The notes: a model not told the origin generated them from the letters alone. Positions 1 through 12,713 are shown, numbered from the stretch's first letter. The stretch: 64,000 nt of DNA from Xylaria sp. FL1777 (GCA_022578965.1 MU400529.1:186001-250000); one strand, 5' to 3'. Made by a program: numbers and translations.

Positions 1-16
1 ACCAGCACAATATCAT

Positions 17-3000
17 CTAGCCAGGAGTGCTTTTCGTCTCCCGCTGGCGCTTGACGACGTAATATGTAATCAAGCTTTTCGGATCATCGCGGACCGTCTT
101 CATAGATTCCCAGAACTTAGTATCTCCGAGGCGTGCATGTAGCGCAACGCACAACTGGACCGCGTCCATGCGGACACCACTCTCTTTCGAGTCTAGACAC
201 CGGGTCGCAAGGCTGGTAAGCCCAGCAACTTCGCGCTCTGTCGGAACGAACGAGGGGCGCGAGTCGATAAGCTCCTTCAGCACGTGTAAACCCATGCTCA
301 GACTACGATAGCCTACCGTATCCAGGTCCATCTGTCCTAAAGAGCGAGTCATTGTGACAGTGATCTCGGCTCCGTCACCGATGTGCACTAATTCATCGGC
401 GAGAAGTTCGAGTCCCGCTACAATGTGTGTACGGGCATCATAAGAGCTTCGCGTACGCAGCAATGTCTCTAAACCCCGAGAGATATGAGGCTGAAAGCAG
501 TCGCTATACGTCTTAAGGAGGAGTTTTATGGTGGCGAGCACTTGCGCTTTGATGTCCTGCACCTTTTGGACAGCAAGGCCGTCGAGCGGTGACTCTAGAT
601 AATCGAACAATCCTATCAAAAGAGCAGAGAACTTGTCGTCGGCAAAAGGCAATTTATTTTCACGAATTAGGCTCTGCAACTTGCGGAAGCCATGAACGTC
701 CAATGTTTGGCCCTTTACGCGGGTAATACCGCTCTCAAGGAGACGAGAGTTTTGGCGTGCCTTATCGGGGGAGCAAGGTGGTGCTATATCATTCATCTCC
801 GCGGGAATTTGAGAGAGTTTGGCTATATCTTCGTTGACTGGGATATCTTCAAGCGCAGGCCGTTCTATGGGTTTATCCGATTGTGGCTGCGGTGTCGTCT
901 GATCTTCAACGAAGGGATCTTCGTACACTTGTACTGGCTTTGATGGTGTTACTTTCGGCGTAGTGGGTAGCACTATATTCTCATCCTTTTGTGGTTCTGA
1001 TGGAGGGGAAGGATCAACTTCTGGAGATGAAATATCCTCTGGTGGAATGATTGGAGCAACATCAAACACGTCTTGCGGCGAGACGACAATTCGGGGAGAA
1101 GAAGGTTGTAGGCTCTCCCTTAGGGTTTCGATAGATGGCATAGCAACAAAGGTGAGACTTTCATCCTTGGAAGGACTACTTGACGGGAGATGACCAAGCG
1201 TTGTTTTTGCTTTGGCAGGGCTTGTCCGCGGAGAAGCAACAGCTTTGCTCACAGGCGTTTTCGACGGCGTGGAAGTGCTAATGTTCGATTCGCTCGCAGT
1301 TGCAGCATGGCCAGGACGAGTTCTTGGAGCCGTCCTCCTAGGAGACCCTGATATCGTCTTAGGAGTTATAGCTTTAGACTTGACACTTTCAGGACTGGAC
1401 CGTTCCGCAGAAGGCCCATCATGGCTTCGAACTGAGTACGGACCTGCCGTGGCCGGTCGAGCTGCTATTTCGGGCCGTCTCCTAGCGGGCCGCATGGGCG
1501 CCACGGACATACCACCATGTGATTTCAATGAAGACTCTGGACGAGCTCGAGTTACAGGCTGTGATGAAGGAGTCGGAGCTGTCCGCACTGGCGAAATTGT
1601 CGCCATTGCGGATCCTGGTCTCGCAGGGAGGTTTCTAGTGGCTAAAGCCTTCTTCTGTGCCATCATTGTCTCACGCAGTGAGGGCTTAGAGCTACCCATG
1701 GTACTCTTAGAAAGACCCAAGCCAGGGCGAGCAACCGGCTCCGACTTCTTCGTTGAGTTTGGATTGGCTGGATCCTTCTGGAGTAGCTTCTGCGCCGTAG
1801 AATCAAGGCCATCCATGATCGTCTCGGCTCTGCTCTGCCAAGCGGATGCAAATGCCCAGTATGTAGATCGCATTTTCTCTCGAACGCCTGGGTTCGGATC
1901 AGCGAGACCCTTCTTAATGCATTTCTCAATCAACTCCAAGCCTCCGCCGTGCTCAAGATGGCTCTTGTGGTAAGCCTCCTTCTTCAACAGAGTCTTCAGC
2001 CATCCAGTTGCGTATACTCTTGGTTGTACATTCTTATCTTGACAGGCAGCCCATATATGTTGCATGATTCTAACAGTGTATGTCGTCCTGCCAACAAGTG
2101 TATCAACAGCCGAGTTAGCGAGTTGTGAGCTTATCTTTTTAGTCGCTGCACAAAGCTTGATGAAGGTCTGCATTAGCAATTCCACCATTGGATCAATTCC
2201 GGAACCAAAGGTAATAGCTAGATCCTGAACCAAAGCACAGCCTTCCTTAGACAAACTTGTCCGCAGCGAATTGACAGCCTTAAGGATACCGTCTAGTAAA
2301 CCACGACAGCCAGAGACGAGCAGATCGGGGAAATCTGTCGATGCATTCCCAGCGATAAGCCTCCGCAGCTTGACCATGCTTTCTTCTCGCTTCATCCAAT
2401 TTTGTTCGGTCTCTTTGCCTTCGAACCACTGGTGCATACCCTTGATGATATCGTCAAGTTCTCGTTGAGTATTAACGTACGTAGGTTCGACCGATTCCGT
2501 CTTTGCTTCTGGAAGCATTGGTGTAGTTGGCCTGTCACTGATATGGGACGAAGTACCTGCAGTGAGGCTGGGTCTAACCTGCATAGCGGATGCCGGACGA
2601 GATTCGGGATCGGCCTTCGCACCCGTAGGGTTCAACTCTTTTACAATAGCCGATTCTATGGCAGGGCGTACTTTGAAATTCTTCAGCTGCCTCTTTAAAT
2701 CTGATTTTGCCGCGTTCGGGGCCTCCCTACAGCATTGTTAGAGATGTGAGGATCAATGTCGCCAAGCCCTCACGCACCTGAAAAGTTCAATGACGCTTGC
2801 CTTGGAAGCATCGCGTACCATGCCATCTGCATCTTCCAACAACTCCATTAATGTTGGAACGTAAGAACGGAATTGCAAGCCATGTTCTTTGTGCATCTAA
2901 GTCAAGTCAGCACGCCGTCATCCCGATCGGGAATTGTCCGAACGAGGCCCGTACCTGAAGCAGCCATTGCAGGCTTGATTCTTTAGCCCTTGGATTCTTG

Positions 3001-3419
3001 CCAACCATGGCAGTATTACGAACGAATCGCTCAGAATCGGCGGGCACGTAGGCGTACATGGTAGCCATAGCTTGGATGGCCAGGCTCCTGAACTTGTCCT
3101 TCTGGTCGCCCATCTTCTCGACAATGAGGGGAAGAGTTTGCTTCGCCTCTCTTTGTAGGTACTTTGGCTCCTGGCGCGATAGGCGCGTGAGCAGGTGGTT
3201 CAGCGCGGTGAAACCGGCGTTGACGAGCGCAGCGTGTTGGGCGGTCGAGGCTTGACGCAGGCCCTCGAAGAGAGGCGCGACGCAGCTGTCGGGGACATTG
3301 TGTTGTTTGATGGCGGACTTGACGGCGGTGACGTACTGGACCTTGGCATCGACGGTGGTGTCTTTCTTCAGGATAGCCAGCAGGCCCTGGACCTGGTCGT
3401 CGGTGAGTCGTTCGGCCAT
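17..3419 (-). CDS. STU1: STU1, CLASP-family microtubule-associated protein
   Basis: Three exons fit on the minus strand: 3419-2955, 2896-2778 and 2726-17, with donors GTACGG and GTGCGT, giving about 1097 aa. The N-terminal ~220 residues form a TOG-like HEAT array (early sequence AERLTDDQVQGLLAILKKD). A CLASP_N domain lies at about residues 283-500, followed by a long Ser/Pro/Arg-rich linker typical of microtubule-lattice-binding regions, and a helical C-terminal part from about 860. CLASP/Stu1 proteins bind and stabilise spindle microtubules and kinetochore attachments. Length matches other filamentous-fungal Stu1 proteins as I remember them. An in-frame ATG at 3467 would add 16 residues; I chose 3419 because family members usually begin close to the AER motif. 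The stop lies 17 bases inside the window, so the gene is complete. It is divergent from the metalloprotein gene at 4530. Confidence 0.93.
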
Positions 3420-4529
3420 GATCCCCGAGGATGGAGGATCTGGCAGGACGTCGACGAGCGCGGACAAAATGCGCTATATTTGTTGCGTGAGCGACGAGAG
3501 GGACGGCGGCGGGATCGTTCAGGAAGGTCGGCGTCGGTGGAATGCCGAGATTTGGAGAAGCTGGTTGATACAGCCAATGCGAACAAAAGGGGCGATATCT
3601 TGCCGGGCCGCGGTTCGAGCAACACTCAGATTGGTTCAATGCTCATCGGAGCTCCTCCAGACGCTGTATGGTCGGTGATCTGGGTAGGGATTGACGCTTG
3701 GAATGCGAATTGGAGGGATTGTGGGAGGCGGCGGTATAGTATATACGTGTGTATGCAAGGGCGCTGGACAAGGAGGTAAGTAGGTGGGCGAAGGATGAAT
3801 TCCCATCTATACTACAATCTAAAGTATCATGTAGTTATCAGATGGGTTAGCCTGGTTGGGTGACAACAACAAAAATATTGATTTGACAACAAGTAGCCCA
3901 CCCGTTGTTGCCAGAGTATTCCCTGCCAAGCACGAGGCATTGAGCCAATCAGGCATTAGATTGAGCACTATATCCCCCCCCGCTGCTCACTGATTGCCCC
4001 GCTGAACCGTCGGCCGTAGTTACCTGGGTAGTACACCAGGTTCAGTGACTGGAGATGCGGGGCAACATCTGTTACCTACATGTACATGACACCGGTGCTA
4101 AGGTACCGGTAATGTAGCTGTGGCAAAGCTGAGACTTGTCTTGTACATGATTAAGTAAAATACATCCCTACTACTGTATGTTAACTGACTTGGTCTCAAT
4201 TGATTCTTATATTTTCCAATAACTAGTTCCTATGTACTAATTTAAACTTTCTCGACTCAGTGGTGAGCTTTGTTTCTGTACTTACCTATTAAGGTACATT
4301 TAACACTGCTAGTTAAATCCAAGCTGCCTCTTCGCATTCCCAAATAGGCCGAGCTCCTTCAGTTCTAATTAAGCACTACCATTAAGCACTACCGCGCTCT
4401 TACAGCGGTGTGATACGACGCCTCCTATTCCCGTGGCGGTGCACATACTTACCTGTGTAAGGTAAGTATATATATATATCATTATCGCATTAACGCTCTC
4501 GTCTCATCAAGAGCCTTCTTACCTCTCTC
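3420..4529. promoter_or_regulatory. Divergent intergenic region, STU1 / BSP-like gene
   Basis: About 1.1 kb between two divergent genes. It contains a C8 run near 3977, many short TACCT/AGGTA elements and a (TA)n tract near 4467-4478. No supportable gene was seen. Confidence 0.5.
4447..4467. repeat. Perfect inverted repeat upstream of BSP-like gene
   Basis: Seven-base arms ACTTACC and GGTAAGT are separated by seven bases and run directly into a TA dinucleotide tract about 60 bp before the start codon. Could be a binding site or chance; the arm is of the TACCT type common in this window. Confidence 0.4.
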
Positions 4530-5408
4530 ATGTCTCTGCCCCCAAACACCACACCCATACCACTGCCCATCTTCCTCCCCGGCATGTCGCCCGCAGAATC
4601 AACATCCACGGCGGCCTCGGCCCCAACATCCACTCCTCTCCCAGGACGCCCCAAAGAGAAGGAAGCTCAAGGAGCAGATGAGAAGCCAGCCTCGTCGGTC
4701 AACGGTGTCTCCTCACCATCCACCGCGGAATTTCCCGAGCCACACCTACGCCTTCACTTCAACGACCTCACAGACCCTGGCACGTCCATCTTTCTGTCTA
4801 GCATTTCCCCGTCAACCCTCCTCCCCTCCGCAGTCTCGCGGGTTCAGAAGGCCCTCTATGTTCAACCCGGCGGGACATTCCACATACCTACCACGCGCAG
4901 CGTGACTCTCATAGTCCGGCCCATGGATGGCGTCGCGTACACGATAGGCATCGACCTTGACCCGGAGCAGCACAAGGAAATCCACTTCTCATCCCGCTAC
5001 ATCGCCGCCATCTCACCAGACAGGCGTAGCCGTGAGATCGAGGGTGTCATAGTCCACGAGCTCGTGCATTGCTATCAGCATAACGGCCGCGGCTACGCAC
5101 CCGGCGGGCTGATAGAGGGGGTCGCAGACTGGGTGCGTCTAGGAGCTGGCTTGGCGCCGCCGCACTGGCAAAAAGGCGAGGAGGTCAATGGGAAGTGGGA
5201 CGCCGGGTATCAGCACACGGCGTATTTTCTACAGTACCTCGAGGAGAGGTTCGGGGAGGGTACGGTGAGGCGGCTGAATGAGGGGCTGCGGACTAGCAAG
5301 TACGAGGAGAAGTCCTTCTGGACGGGGATTCTGGGCAGGCCCGTCGAGCAGCTCTGGGAAGACTACAAGAAGCAAGACGAGCTAGCGGGGGAGGGTCACG
5401 AGAGCTAA
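4530..5408 (+). CDS. Plant basic secretory protein-like (BSP family) zinc metalloprotein
   Basis: Single-exon ORF of 292 aa. Residues 1-68 are low-complexity Pro/Ser/Thr-rich. From about 70 to 280 the sequence matches the basic secretory protein family (peptidase-like), with the zinc motif HELVH at 176-180, then CYQHNGRG and an IEGVADWVR segment that should supply the third ligand. The family is thought to be metallopeptidases; the substrate is unknown. Unlike plant members, no N-terminal signal peptide is visible, so the protein is probably intracellular, or a 5' exon is missing. The first in-frame ATG is used. A 16-A run follows the stop at 5421-5436. Confidence 0.85.
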   Translation: MSLPPNTTPIPLPIFLPGMSPAESTSTAASAPTSTPLPGRPKEKEAQGADEKPASSVNGVSSPSTAEFPEPHLRLHFNDLTDPGTSIFLSSISPSTLLPSAVSRVQKALYVQPGGTFHIPTTRSVTLIVRPMDGVAYTIGIDLDPEQHKEIHFSSRYIAAISPDRRSREIEGVIVHELVHCYQHNGRGYAPGGLIEGVADWVRLGAGLAPPHWQKGEEVNGKWDAGYQHTAYFLQYLEERFGEGTVRRLNEGLRTSKYEEKSFWTGILGRPVEQLWEDYKKQDELAGEGHES

Positions 5409-5859
5409 GAGCTGAGAGGGAAAAAAAAAAAAAAAAGTTCCTCAAATTCTAGAACCTCGCTTCTGCAATAGAAATCTTTCACAAATTCGTTTAAACATCC
5501 CTCGAATAGCCGTTGATCGCTTGCGTACAGAGCACGCAACCAGCTGAGTTTTTCTTGCGATCAGAGCCTGGTCTTTTCTATAGGCCGCCACGGCTCCATC
5601 GAGACCAATCATGCAAGCCGTTTCGGAGGTCAAGACCCCAGTCGCGCACTCGGGGGACTGAATGTCGCCATCGGTGTGGGTCATCACCCAAAAGCTACCG
5701 AGGCCGTGATCTGCCCATATATGGTTTATGGTTTGTACATAATAGGTCTGGGTGTTCCCAGACCTACGACTCGAGATCTAGGTTGTCCTCATTCACACCA
5801 GTGTCTGCTTACAACGGCTCGGCTCGTCAACGCCACTACCTGCCTCTCACGAAGTCACC
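5409..5859. other. Intergenic, 450 bp
   Basis: Holds the A16 run after the BSP-like gene and the presumed promoter of the UNC93-like gene. No gene seen. Confidence 0.5.
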
Positions 5860-7409
5860 ATGGCGGCGCAGACTCTCCAAGATGCCTCGTCCAAAGATGC
5901 CGTCCCCGTCAAGCGGCTATGGTACCGCACGACGCTATTCAACGCCTTCGTTATCGGTGCCGTCGGCTTCATAGCGCCCGGTCTGTGGAATGCCATGAAC
6001 CAACTAGGTGCCGGCGGCGCCGAGAAGCCGTATCTCGTTAACGCCGCCAACGCCCTCGTGTTCGGCATCCTGGGCATCGTGTGTGTCCTCGGCGGGCCCA
6101 TCGCGAACCGGATCGGGCTGTCGTGGACGCTGTTCCTCGGCGCCGTGGGCTACCCCATCTACTCCGCGGGCCTGTACCTGAACAACCGCTACGGCGTCGA
6201 ATGGCTCGTCCTAGTCGGTGCCGTGACGTGCGGGCTTAGCGCCGGCTTGTTCTGGGCGAGCGAGGGCGCCGTCGCCTTGGGATATCCCGAGCCCGGTAAG
6301 AAGGGGCGGTATCTGAACATTTGGCTGTGGTTCCGCACCGGTGGTCCACTCGTCGGAGGAGCCATTGTCCTGGCTCTCAACCACGACGCGGGCTCTAAGA
6401 AGAAGGGCAAGGTTAGCTATGAGACCTACCTGGTCTTCACTGCGCTGCAGGCGCTTGCTGCCCCGATAGCGCTTCTCTTGTCCCCTCCGGAGAAAGTCCA
6501 GCGTTCGGATGGCACCAAAGTCATCATCAAGGCGGAGAAGACGTTCAAGGGGGAGTTGTGGGCTCTTTGGGAAGTGAGCACGCGGAAGGACATCCTACTC
6601 CTTTTACCCGTTTTCTGGGCTGCCTACTTCAACCAGTACTCGGGCAATTTCCAGACATATTATTTCGGTGTCAGGGCCCGGGCGTTGATTGGCTTCACGA
6701 CGAACTTCGGGACACTTCTTGCCTCGCAGCTGATGAGCACATTCCTCGACTATAAGGGAATCCCCGTCAAGAAGCGCATTGTATGGGGTTTCTGGTACGC
6801 CGTCGTCTTGCATATCGTCGCCTGGGTCTACGCATGGGTTGTGCAGGAGAAATACACGGCTCACCCTCCCGCATACGACTGGGAGGACAAGGGGTTCGTC
6901 GAGGGATACTTCGTTCTACTGCTGTGGGAATTCTCGAGACAGAGTCTTCAGAACTGGCTCTATTACCTCGTCTCGACTAAGACTGATAACATCTCGGAGC
7001 TTACTCGGTTTTCCGGCATCCTACGCGGCCAGGAGAGTTTGGGGCAGGCGGTTAGCTTTGGGCTGAATACCCGTGATTGGTACGGTGGGCGTGTGCCGTT
7101 GGCCGTGAACACGATATTGCTAGGTAAGTTATTGTCGCTGATTTCCGCAGTGGGCTGTCAAATTCCTTTTTTTTTTTTTTTTTTTCGTTTACTGACATAT
7201 ATGTTACAGGCCTTTCTGTATACCCTACATGGCTCGTTGTCCGTGATCATGTACCAGTGGAGACAAAGAATATCGAGAACCTGGCAACACCTGATGCGGA
7301 CTTGGAAAGTGACATAGAGAAGACCGCTGGGGCATCTACAGTGATTCTGCCGGAAGAAAAAGGGAGATTCGCCTCGGCTGAAGCAGGTATCGGGAAAGAT
7401 ACCTTGTAA
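5860..7409 (+). CDS. UNC93-like protein, major facilitator superfamily fold
   Basis: Two exons, 5860-7123 and 7210-7409, give 487 aa. The 86-nt intron has donor GTAAGT, a T-rich stretch and acceptor TTACAG; reading through it meets an unrelated frame, whereas splicing gives a hydrophilic tail ending GKDTL. The protein has about 11 predicted hydrophobic segments beginning near residue 23 and conserved UNC93-like sequences such as FWASEGAVALGYPEPGKKGR and FSGILRGQESLGQAVSFG. Fungal homologues are uncharacterised membrane proteins, possibly ion or solute transporters; the substrate cannot be told from sequence. The start CACCATGGCG is a good context. Confidence 0.9.
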
Positions 7410-7735
7410 GGGTTTAATATGCCGGCCGCGTCCGCCATATAGACAGGCAATATAAGAACCAAGCAGAGCTCGATAATGTCACTCATCCCACTACATAACC
7501 TAGTGTTCATACTGAATTACAAAGCTAAATATAGATACCACTGAATAATATTTTCTCTAGTTAAACGCTATATACCTCTATTTTACCTTGCGCTTTAGAG
7601 AGCGGACTCCAAAGATACCATAGAACCCTCGCTGTTATTCTTATTTTCGCTGCTATTAAACCTGTTAAGGATTGCAAATTCTATCTCGGAGTGAGCCATG
7701 TTAGGTTATTACGGCCGCAACCGTTTTATTGTGAT
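7410..7735. other. Intergenic between convergent 3' ends
   Basis: 326 bp of AT-rich sequence between the UNC93-like stop and the stop of the minus-strand DUF6604-like gene. Probably 3' UTRs; nothing else seen. Confidence 0.5.
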
Positions 7736-10700
7736 CTAACCCACCGTTGTTGCACTGGATCCAGAGGGTGCGCTCGAGAATACTGAGATCGGTTCCGAAT
7801 CCGAACTGCTGTCTTCAGTGGTAGAGTTATATTTATCATATTTACCGTCGTCACAATTCCCAGCATATTCCATAGGAGGATCGTTATCAAGAGTCTCTGA
7901 AGTGGACGAGCTGCTTGGGTCCTGGATGAATCTGTGAAACTCGTAAGCAGTGCGGCGGCGACACCTATATTAGCAGACAGGCCGGCTTGGTGTTGAAAGG
8001 TAGTAGGAGAAATATAGGCATATATGAGAGAGAAGTCAGCAACGAGAAACTTACTCTGAAGTTTGAGGATTAGGCTCGTAAAATTCATTAAATTCATTCG
8101 GTCTCTCCTCGATATTGGAAGGGTGGTACCATTTGTTGCGTCCAAACGTCTCAATCCAATCGGCGGAGTCCTCTGGGACTTCAGCTCTTACTTTGTGGTG
8201 CGCACGTTCCGTTTGAGCTGCCTTGGTATAAACTTCTCGTCCCTCTTGCTCGATCAGAGACTGCAAGACGACCGCGGCGGATTCGAGCGAGACCCCCAGC
8301 TCTTCGATATGCCTCATAATATCATCCCCCCACATTTCGAGCAAGTATTCTCTATCCGGCATATCGTAGCTCTGAGTCGCGTTTGGGCTGATACATAGGC
8401 TGGCTAATATCATGTTTTCAACCCCTCTGTCGGAGGGTTCGGCAAACAAGAGGTAATACAAGGCATCCAAAGAATATGGACCATGGCCTCCATGTTCCGG
8501 AGCGAGATGTAAACCTCGGTTTGGGTCCATGCCTAAACCAGTGGCCTATGATTAGCTTTAGTCGCCCCATGCTAGACAATATACGTAGTAACATAGAGCA
8601 ATCGAAATGACAAAATGTCTCGAAAGGTTCTATAGTTAGCTAGAAGATGCAAGATGACTTTGTGGCTCAATATCATAATTATAAAAATAAAAAAAAGAAA
8701 CCTCCAATTGAGCCATAACGGAGTGCTACTCACTGATAAATCCCTCGTATTTCGCCAGATAATTCTTTCTGAGAAAATGAAAAAAGTTCTCGCAGATATC
8801 ATGCATCCTAAACCAATCGAAGGCCGCTAACGATTCGTCGACATAGCGGGCTGCTGACAGTAGATCCAACACCGCAAACATGTTGGTGACCTGATTATCT
8901 TCTAGTTGTAGGTCATGTGCAATCTTTTTTCTCCAATCCAGATAGGGGTAAGGATAAGTACGGCGGATCATCTTGCGCAGACTAGATTTGATCGGCGGAG
9001 GGTCTTGATCTGGATCGAGGTAGCAGGACAGAAAATCTGCAAGATAGCGCTCAACAGGGTTGTGCTGCACCGGGTAGCACTTTTCATAAAGCATTGAAAA
9101 TTGTGCTATAGTAGTAATAAGTTAGTGCTGAGATGGAAAGCCGACAATAGGAAGTGCCTACAGCTCAGGGACGTGCAGACTGTAAGGCTGTCTGGCCAGT
9201 CGTCATAGTGTTCCCAGTGGTCATCCTGGCTTGCTATAATATCTACGCCTCGAGTTTGGACTAAAAGAAAGGTCAGTTTCTTGGTAGCTTAAGATCAATC
9301 TTTTGTTACACGTGAAGAGTAAGAAAATGAGTGAGCAACTTCTGGGGCCGCTCACGGACAAAATCCATATCTCTCCACTGACTAACTAGTCCTTTCCTGC
9401 GCATCGACACATATAAGAGGGCTGCTGGCACAATGGCCTCGTGCAGCTTGACTGTGTAGAACTCGAAAGTCCTGTACTGGTGCTCCAACCACCAGGACTG
9501 CATGCCACATAACGCCGGATTCATTTCAAGAAAATAGAAATCAGGGTAACTCAGGCGATATTCGATAGACTCGATTTTTCCGATATTAGCATAGTCCATA
9601 AGGAGCCTGATATAATTGTCCTTCATGACGCATTGTGCAACATATTTTATGGAGCCGAGGGAGTGGTCTTTACCCCCTTTTGGTCCTTTATCTAGACTCT
9701 TTTTCGTCATACTATGGGGTAAGTATTTTCGAAAAAGCGCCATCCGGCTCTGGCTATGCTCCTTGAGGTCGTCCAGCACAGTTGGAGAATAGCGACCAAG
9801 CGCCAATCTAATATCTGCATAGATTTGGAGGGACACTATAAGCCAAAGTGGAATTACTCCTTGTTTCAAAAGGTCTTGCCCTTGGTCTTCCATTAGTAAC
9901 CAGCCGCATGTGAGTTCGTCGAGGCAGGGGAGGAGAAATGGAGTGTCGTTGGCTCGTCTTAGAGCACTGACGTTATGCAGGAACGCACAAAGCTGATCTA
10001 CGAAGCCCCTGACAGCCTTTGCTCTGCTTGCGCCATAACTTGGCTGAGACTCCATTAATTCCTTGATCTCTCTCAGTTCATCCGCTTTCTCACGTAAAAC
10101 GTTTGTTCGGGCGTCTTCGAATTTGTACAGTTCCCTTGAAAGAGAAAAAAAGCCGCATAGAGCTTCCTAGCAACACCAGCTAGCCTCATAGTTCTCCCAA
10201 CTTTCCTCGAAAGGGTGATCTGTTTGCCACACTCCGGTGATTCCTCGGCACAGCCATTCAGGAATATTGTACTCTGGTGGCGTGCCCGGCAGATGCATAG
10301 TAGCGAGGATATGAGCGTCACAGTTTGCTCGTATTAGCCTATTATGAATCGCAAATCAATATTTGTTGCCTATGGTAAAGTCCATGAAAGGCGTGAGGAA
10401 ATTGAGGGATTTTATATGAGTAAAGATTCTGACCACTCCGCCTTTGCCTCGAGGGAGATCAAAATGTTGTACTGACCTGATAGCTGTATTAGTCACAAGA
10501 GCCTTCGAGGTCAAAGCGTCGAAGGACTGCTGATAAGATTGCCAATAAAATATCAGGTATGCTCTTATAACGAGCAAATCGTTAAAGAAACACACCCAGG
10601 CGACTATAACGATTGTAGTCAGTACTTTTCATTTCAACTGTGCTTTATAAGTGTGCTGTAGGCGAAGACAACTTTCAAGATATTTGAATAGCTAGCTTTA

Positions 10701-11271
10701 CGATATTTCTGCACCTGAATTGAACTCTGCAGAGTAAAGGAAGAAAAAAAAATCAACCTGGAAAATACTTACAGAATGACTCACCCTCCAACACAGGCAA
10801 GGAATAATCCTCTTCAGTGAATTCACCCTGGTCTGGCACAACAGGGGCCATCAACAGAATGTCTTTGACGATGCGCAGGGTTAACATTGCATCAAAATGT
10901 TGGTTGATGACATCATCAGATATTTTCGAGTTAGGGGGGTACGGTTTCTCATTCCTAGGGTTCCAATTCCCGCGTAACTGTAACATATAGTCAAGATGAG
11001 TGAGTGTGCACTGTGGCACTTTACCGTGGCTCCTGACAATCTCCGCAAGACGAGTTAATTCGCCGAAGGGGACAAGCGGTTCTCGGATGTTCCAGCTAGC
11101 ACTTTGTATATCCCCTCCAAGTTCGTCTGCGGCTTTAACAAGCCATGTGACGAAGCGTCTCTGGTGTGACAGGTAGAGTAAGTAACTATTTTGGCCTAAA
11201 AATGACAAGTCGTCGTATGGATAGTACTTCTTGAAATCGGGGGGTGGAGGGGGTAACCAAAGGGGATCCAT
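7736..11271 (-). pseudogene. DUF6604-like fungal protein, seven exons, in-frame TAG
   Basis: Seven exons join with matching phase: 11271-10773, 10603-10477, 10338-9356, 9260-9162, 9105-8734, 8532-8055 and 7964-7736, 929 codons including the final stop. The N-terminal ~200 residues (FVTWLV, then a helix ending LEIVRSH-like, then GNWNPRN and QHFDAML) resemble DUF6604, a domain found at the start of many uncharacterised fungal proteins. The rest is helical with no motif I recognise and ends in an acidic Ser-rich tail. Codon 266 (10169-10167) is TAG in an otherwise open frame. Either the gene is a recent pseudogene, or a 42-nt intron (GTGTTG to TTTCAAG, 10176-10135) removes the stop in frame; that intron is very short and lacks a clear branch site. 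All other splice signals are intact, so inactivation, if real, is young. Confidence 0.65.
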
Positions 11272-12079
11272 GATTTGAGGAGCACGACTAAGGGAAGCAC
11301 ATTATTATACTGAAATTGTATCGAAGCAGGATGTGAGACTCCCAGGAGTAATGAGACCAGGGAAAAATATCTCGAGAGACAAAATAATATCAAATGAAGT
11401 TGAGTCTGAACACCTACTAAGGTTGGTAAGTGATAGCGACTCCTATAGTCAGCTGGACAGGCCGCCGAAAGATTGCGCAATACCTTCCCGACAAGCTCAC
11501 ATTTCGCCGGTGTTGATGCGCATTAAAAGATAGCGCGACCAAGTGTCTCTGTATTCGGCAGGGACACTTATCAAATGCGTCTTCTAACTTAGTAACTAAA
11601 ACCTTGTAAAATGAGTGTGCCTGACGAGTATGGCGAGACACCATGATGGATGGATATTCGCCGGCAAAACTAGTTGACATGTAGGTAGATTATATAATAG
11701 ATTTTCTACTTATACTAGTGGCTACTACTATATCGAACAAGACACAACATATATGCTTGATGTTATCGTAGTTGTTGCAAGCAGTTCTGTTACAACCACA
11801 GGTAATGTTCTCCTCCACGTATGATGAATGCGCACCCACCGCGGTCGCCAGTTCCGTGCCATTGCCTGCTTAATTTATTGAGTGGAAATACCCAATCGAT
11901 GTGAGGGGTGGAAGGGATGACGGCCTCCTCATCGATCTACCATTCGAGTATGGATTTGGGGACGATAATGCCCAGGTCGGGAACGTCAAGCGAAGATAGC
12001 CCAAATGTAATCCTCAGTATTCTCATACTCTCTTAGGCTGGGATGGCGCCGCCTGATATCTTGTGCTGTGTAATCACTT
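11272..12079. other. Intergenic
   Basis: Upstream region of the DUF6604-like gene merging into sequence next to the S28 relic. Possible extremely degraded 3' end of that relic, but no frame I could defend. Confidence 0.35.
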
Positions 12080-12713
12080 ACTAAGGTGGAATTGACTTTT
12101 CTTTGTTGTCAAGCCACTGCTCCTATGCCAGCCTCCGATAGGACGCAATGCATTCGTTTCTATGGCAGGCACCTACTTCACAGAGATCGACAACGTTCTT
12201 GGCCAGATGTGTTAAGTCATTTTTTGAGTTTGGCAAGTTGGCGTATTGCAATATGTATCTCTGTTAGAAGCACGCCGAAAGGAACCGAGAACTCCCAATA
12301 AAAATATTCAATTTCGATGACCGCCCTTGAATTACTGAGTATAAAATGCGAGTGAAGGATAAGTCGTTAAGAATGCAAGGAAGCTCTTTGCATTGCTCTG
12401 GCGAAGACTGCCCACTTTGAAGAATATATCAGTCGTCATTCAAGGACCCGTCAACGAGAATGTAGATGTTCGGGTAGCACTCTGTGTTCCAATAATGTTT
12501 CTGTTTAAATGCACCTCTTTCTGGGTCATTATGATCAATCAATCGGTCTAAATTTCTCTTTCTTGTTATAGACAAGTCGTGAGGATCAAGAGCTGCCTAG
12601 TAACCTCTATCAGCACTCATCCTAAGTCGCATCTCTTCATATTCATCTGAGGGTATTGCGGGTAGTAGAAGCGTCAGAAACGGCAGTACACTTGTTGTCA
12701 GATTTGTCATCAT
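12080..12713 (-). pseudogene. Relic of a family S28 serine peptidase
   Basis: Reading the minus strand from the double ATG at 12713, the frame opens with a signal-peptide-like stretch (MTNLTTSVLPFLTLLLPA). It passes an in-frame TAG at 12599-12597 and then reads LDRLIDHNDPERGAFKQ followed by YWNTECY, closely resembling the conserved N-terminus of S28 peptidases (pattern F.Q.IDH..P..GTF.QRYW.N.E.Y). It ends at TGA, 12431-12429. After a frame change near 12321 the sequence reads VIEIEYFYWEFSVPFG, matching the family's EHRYYG.S.PFG block, and a further frame shift near 12260 gives NSKNDLTHLAKNVV, like the helix preceding the catalytic serine region. Multiple stops and frame changes show it is dead. 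Not part of the peptide cluster 25-40 kb away. Confidence 0.6.

Noticed and set aside
1212..1973. 253-codon plus-strand frame opposite STU1
   Set aside because: Shadow of the Ser/Pro-rich linker of STU1; no independent support.
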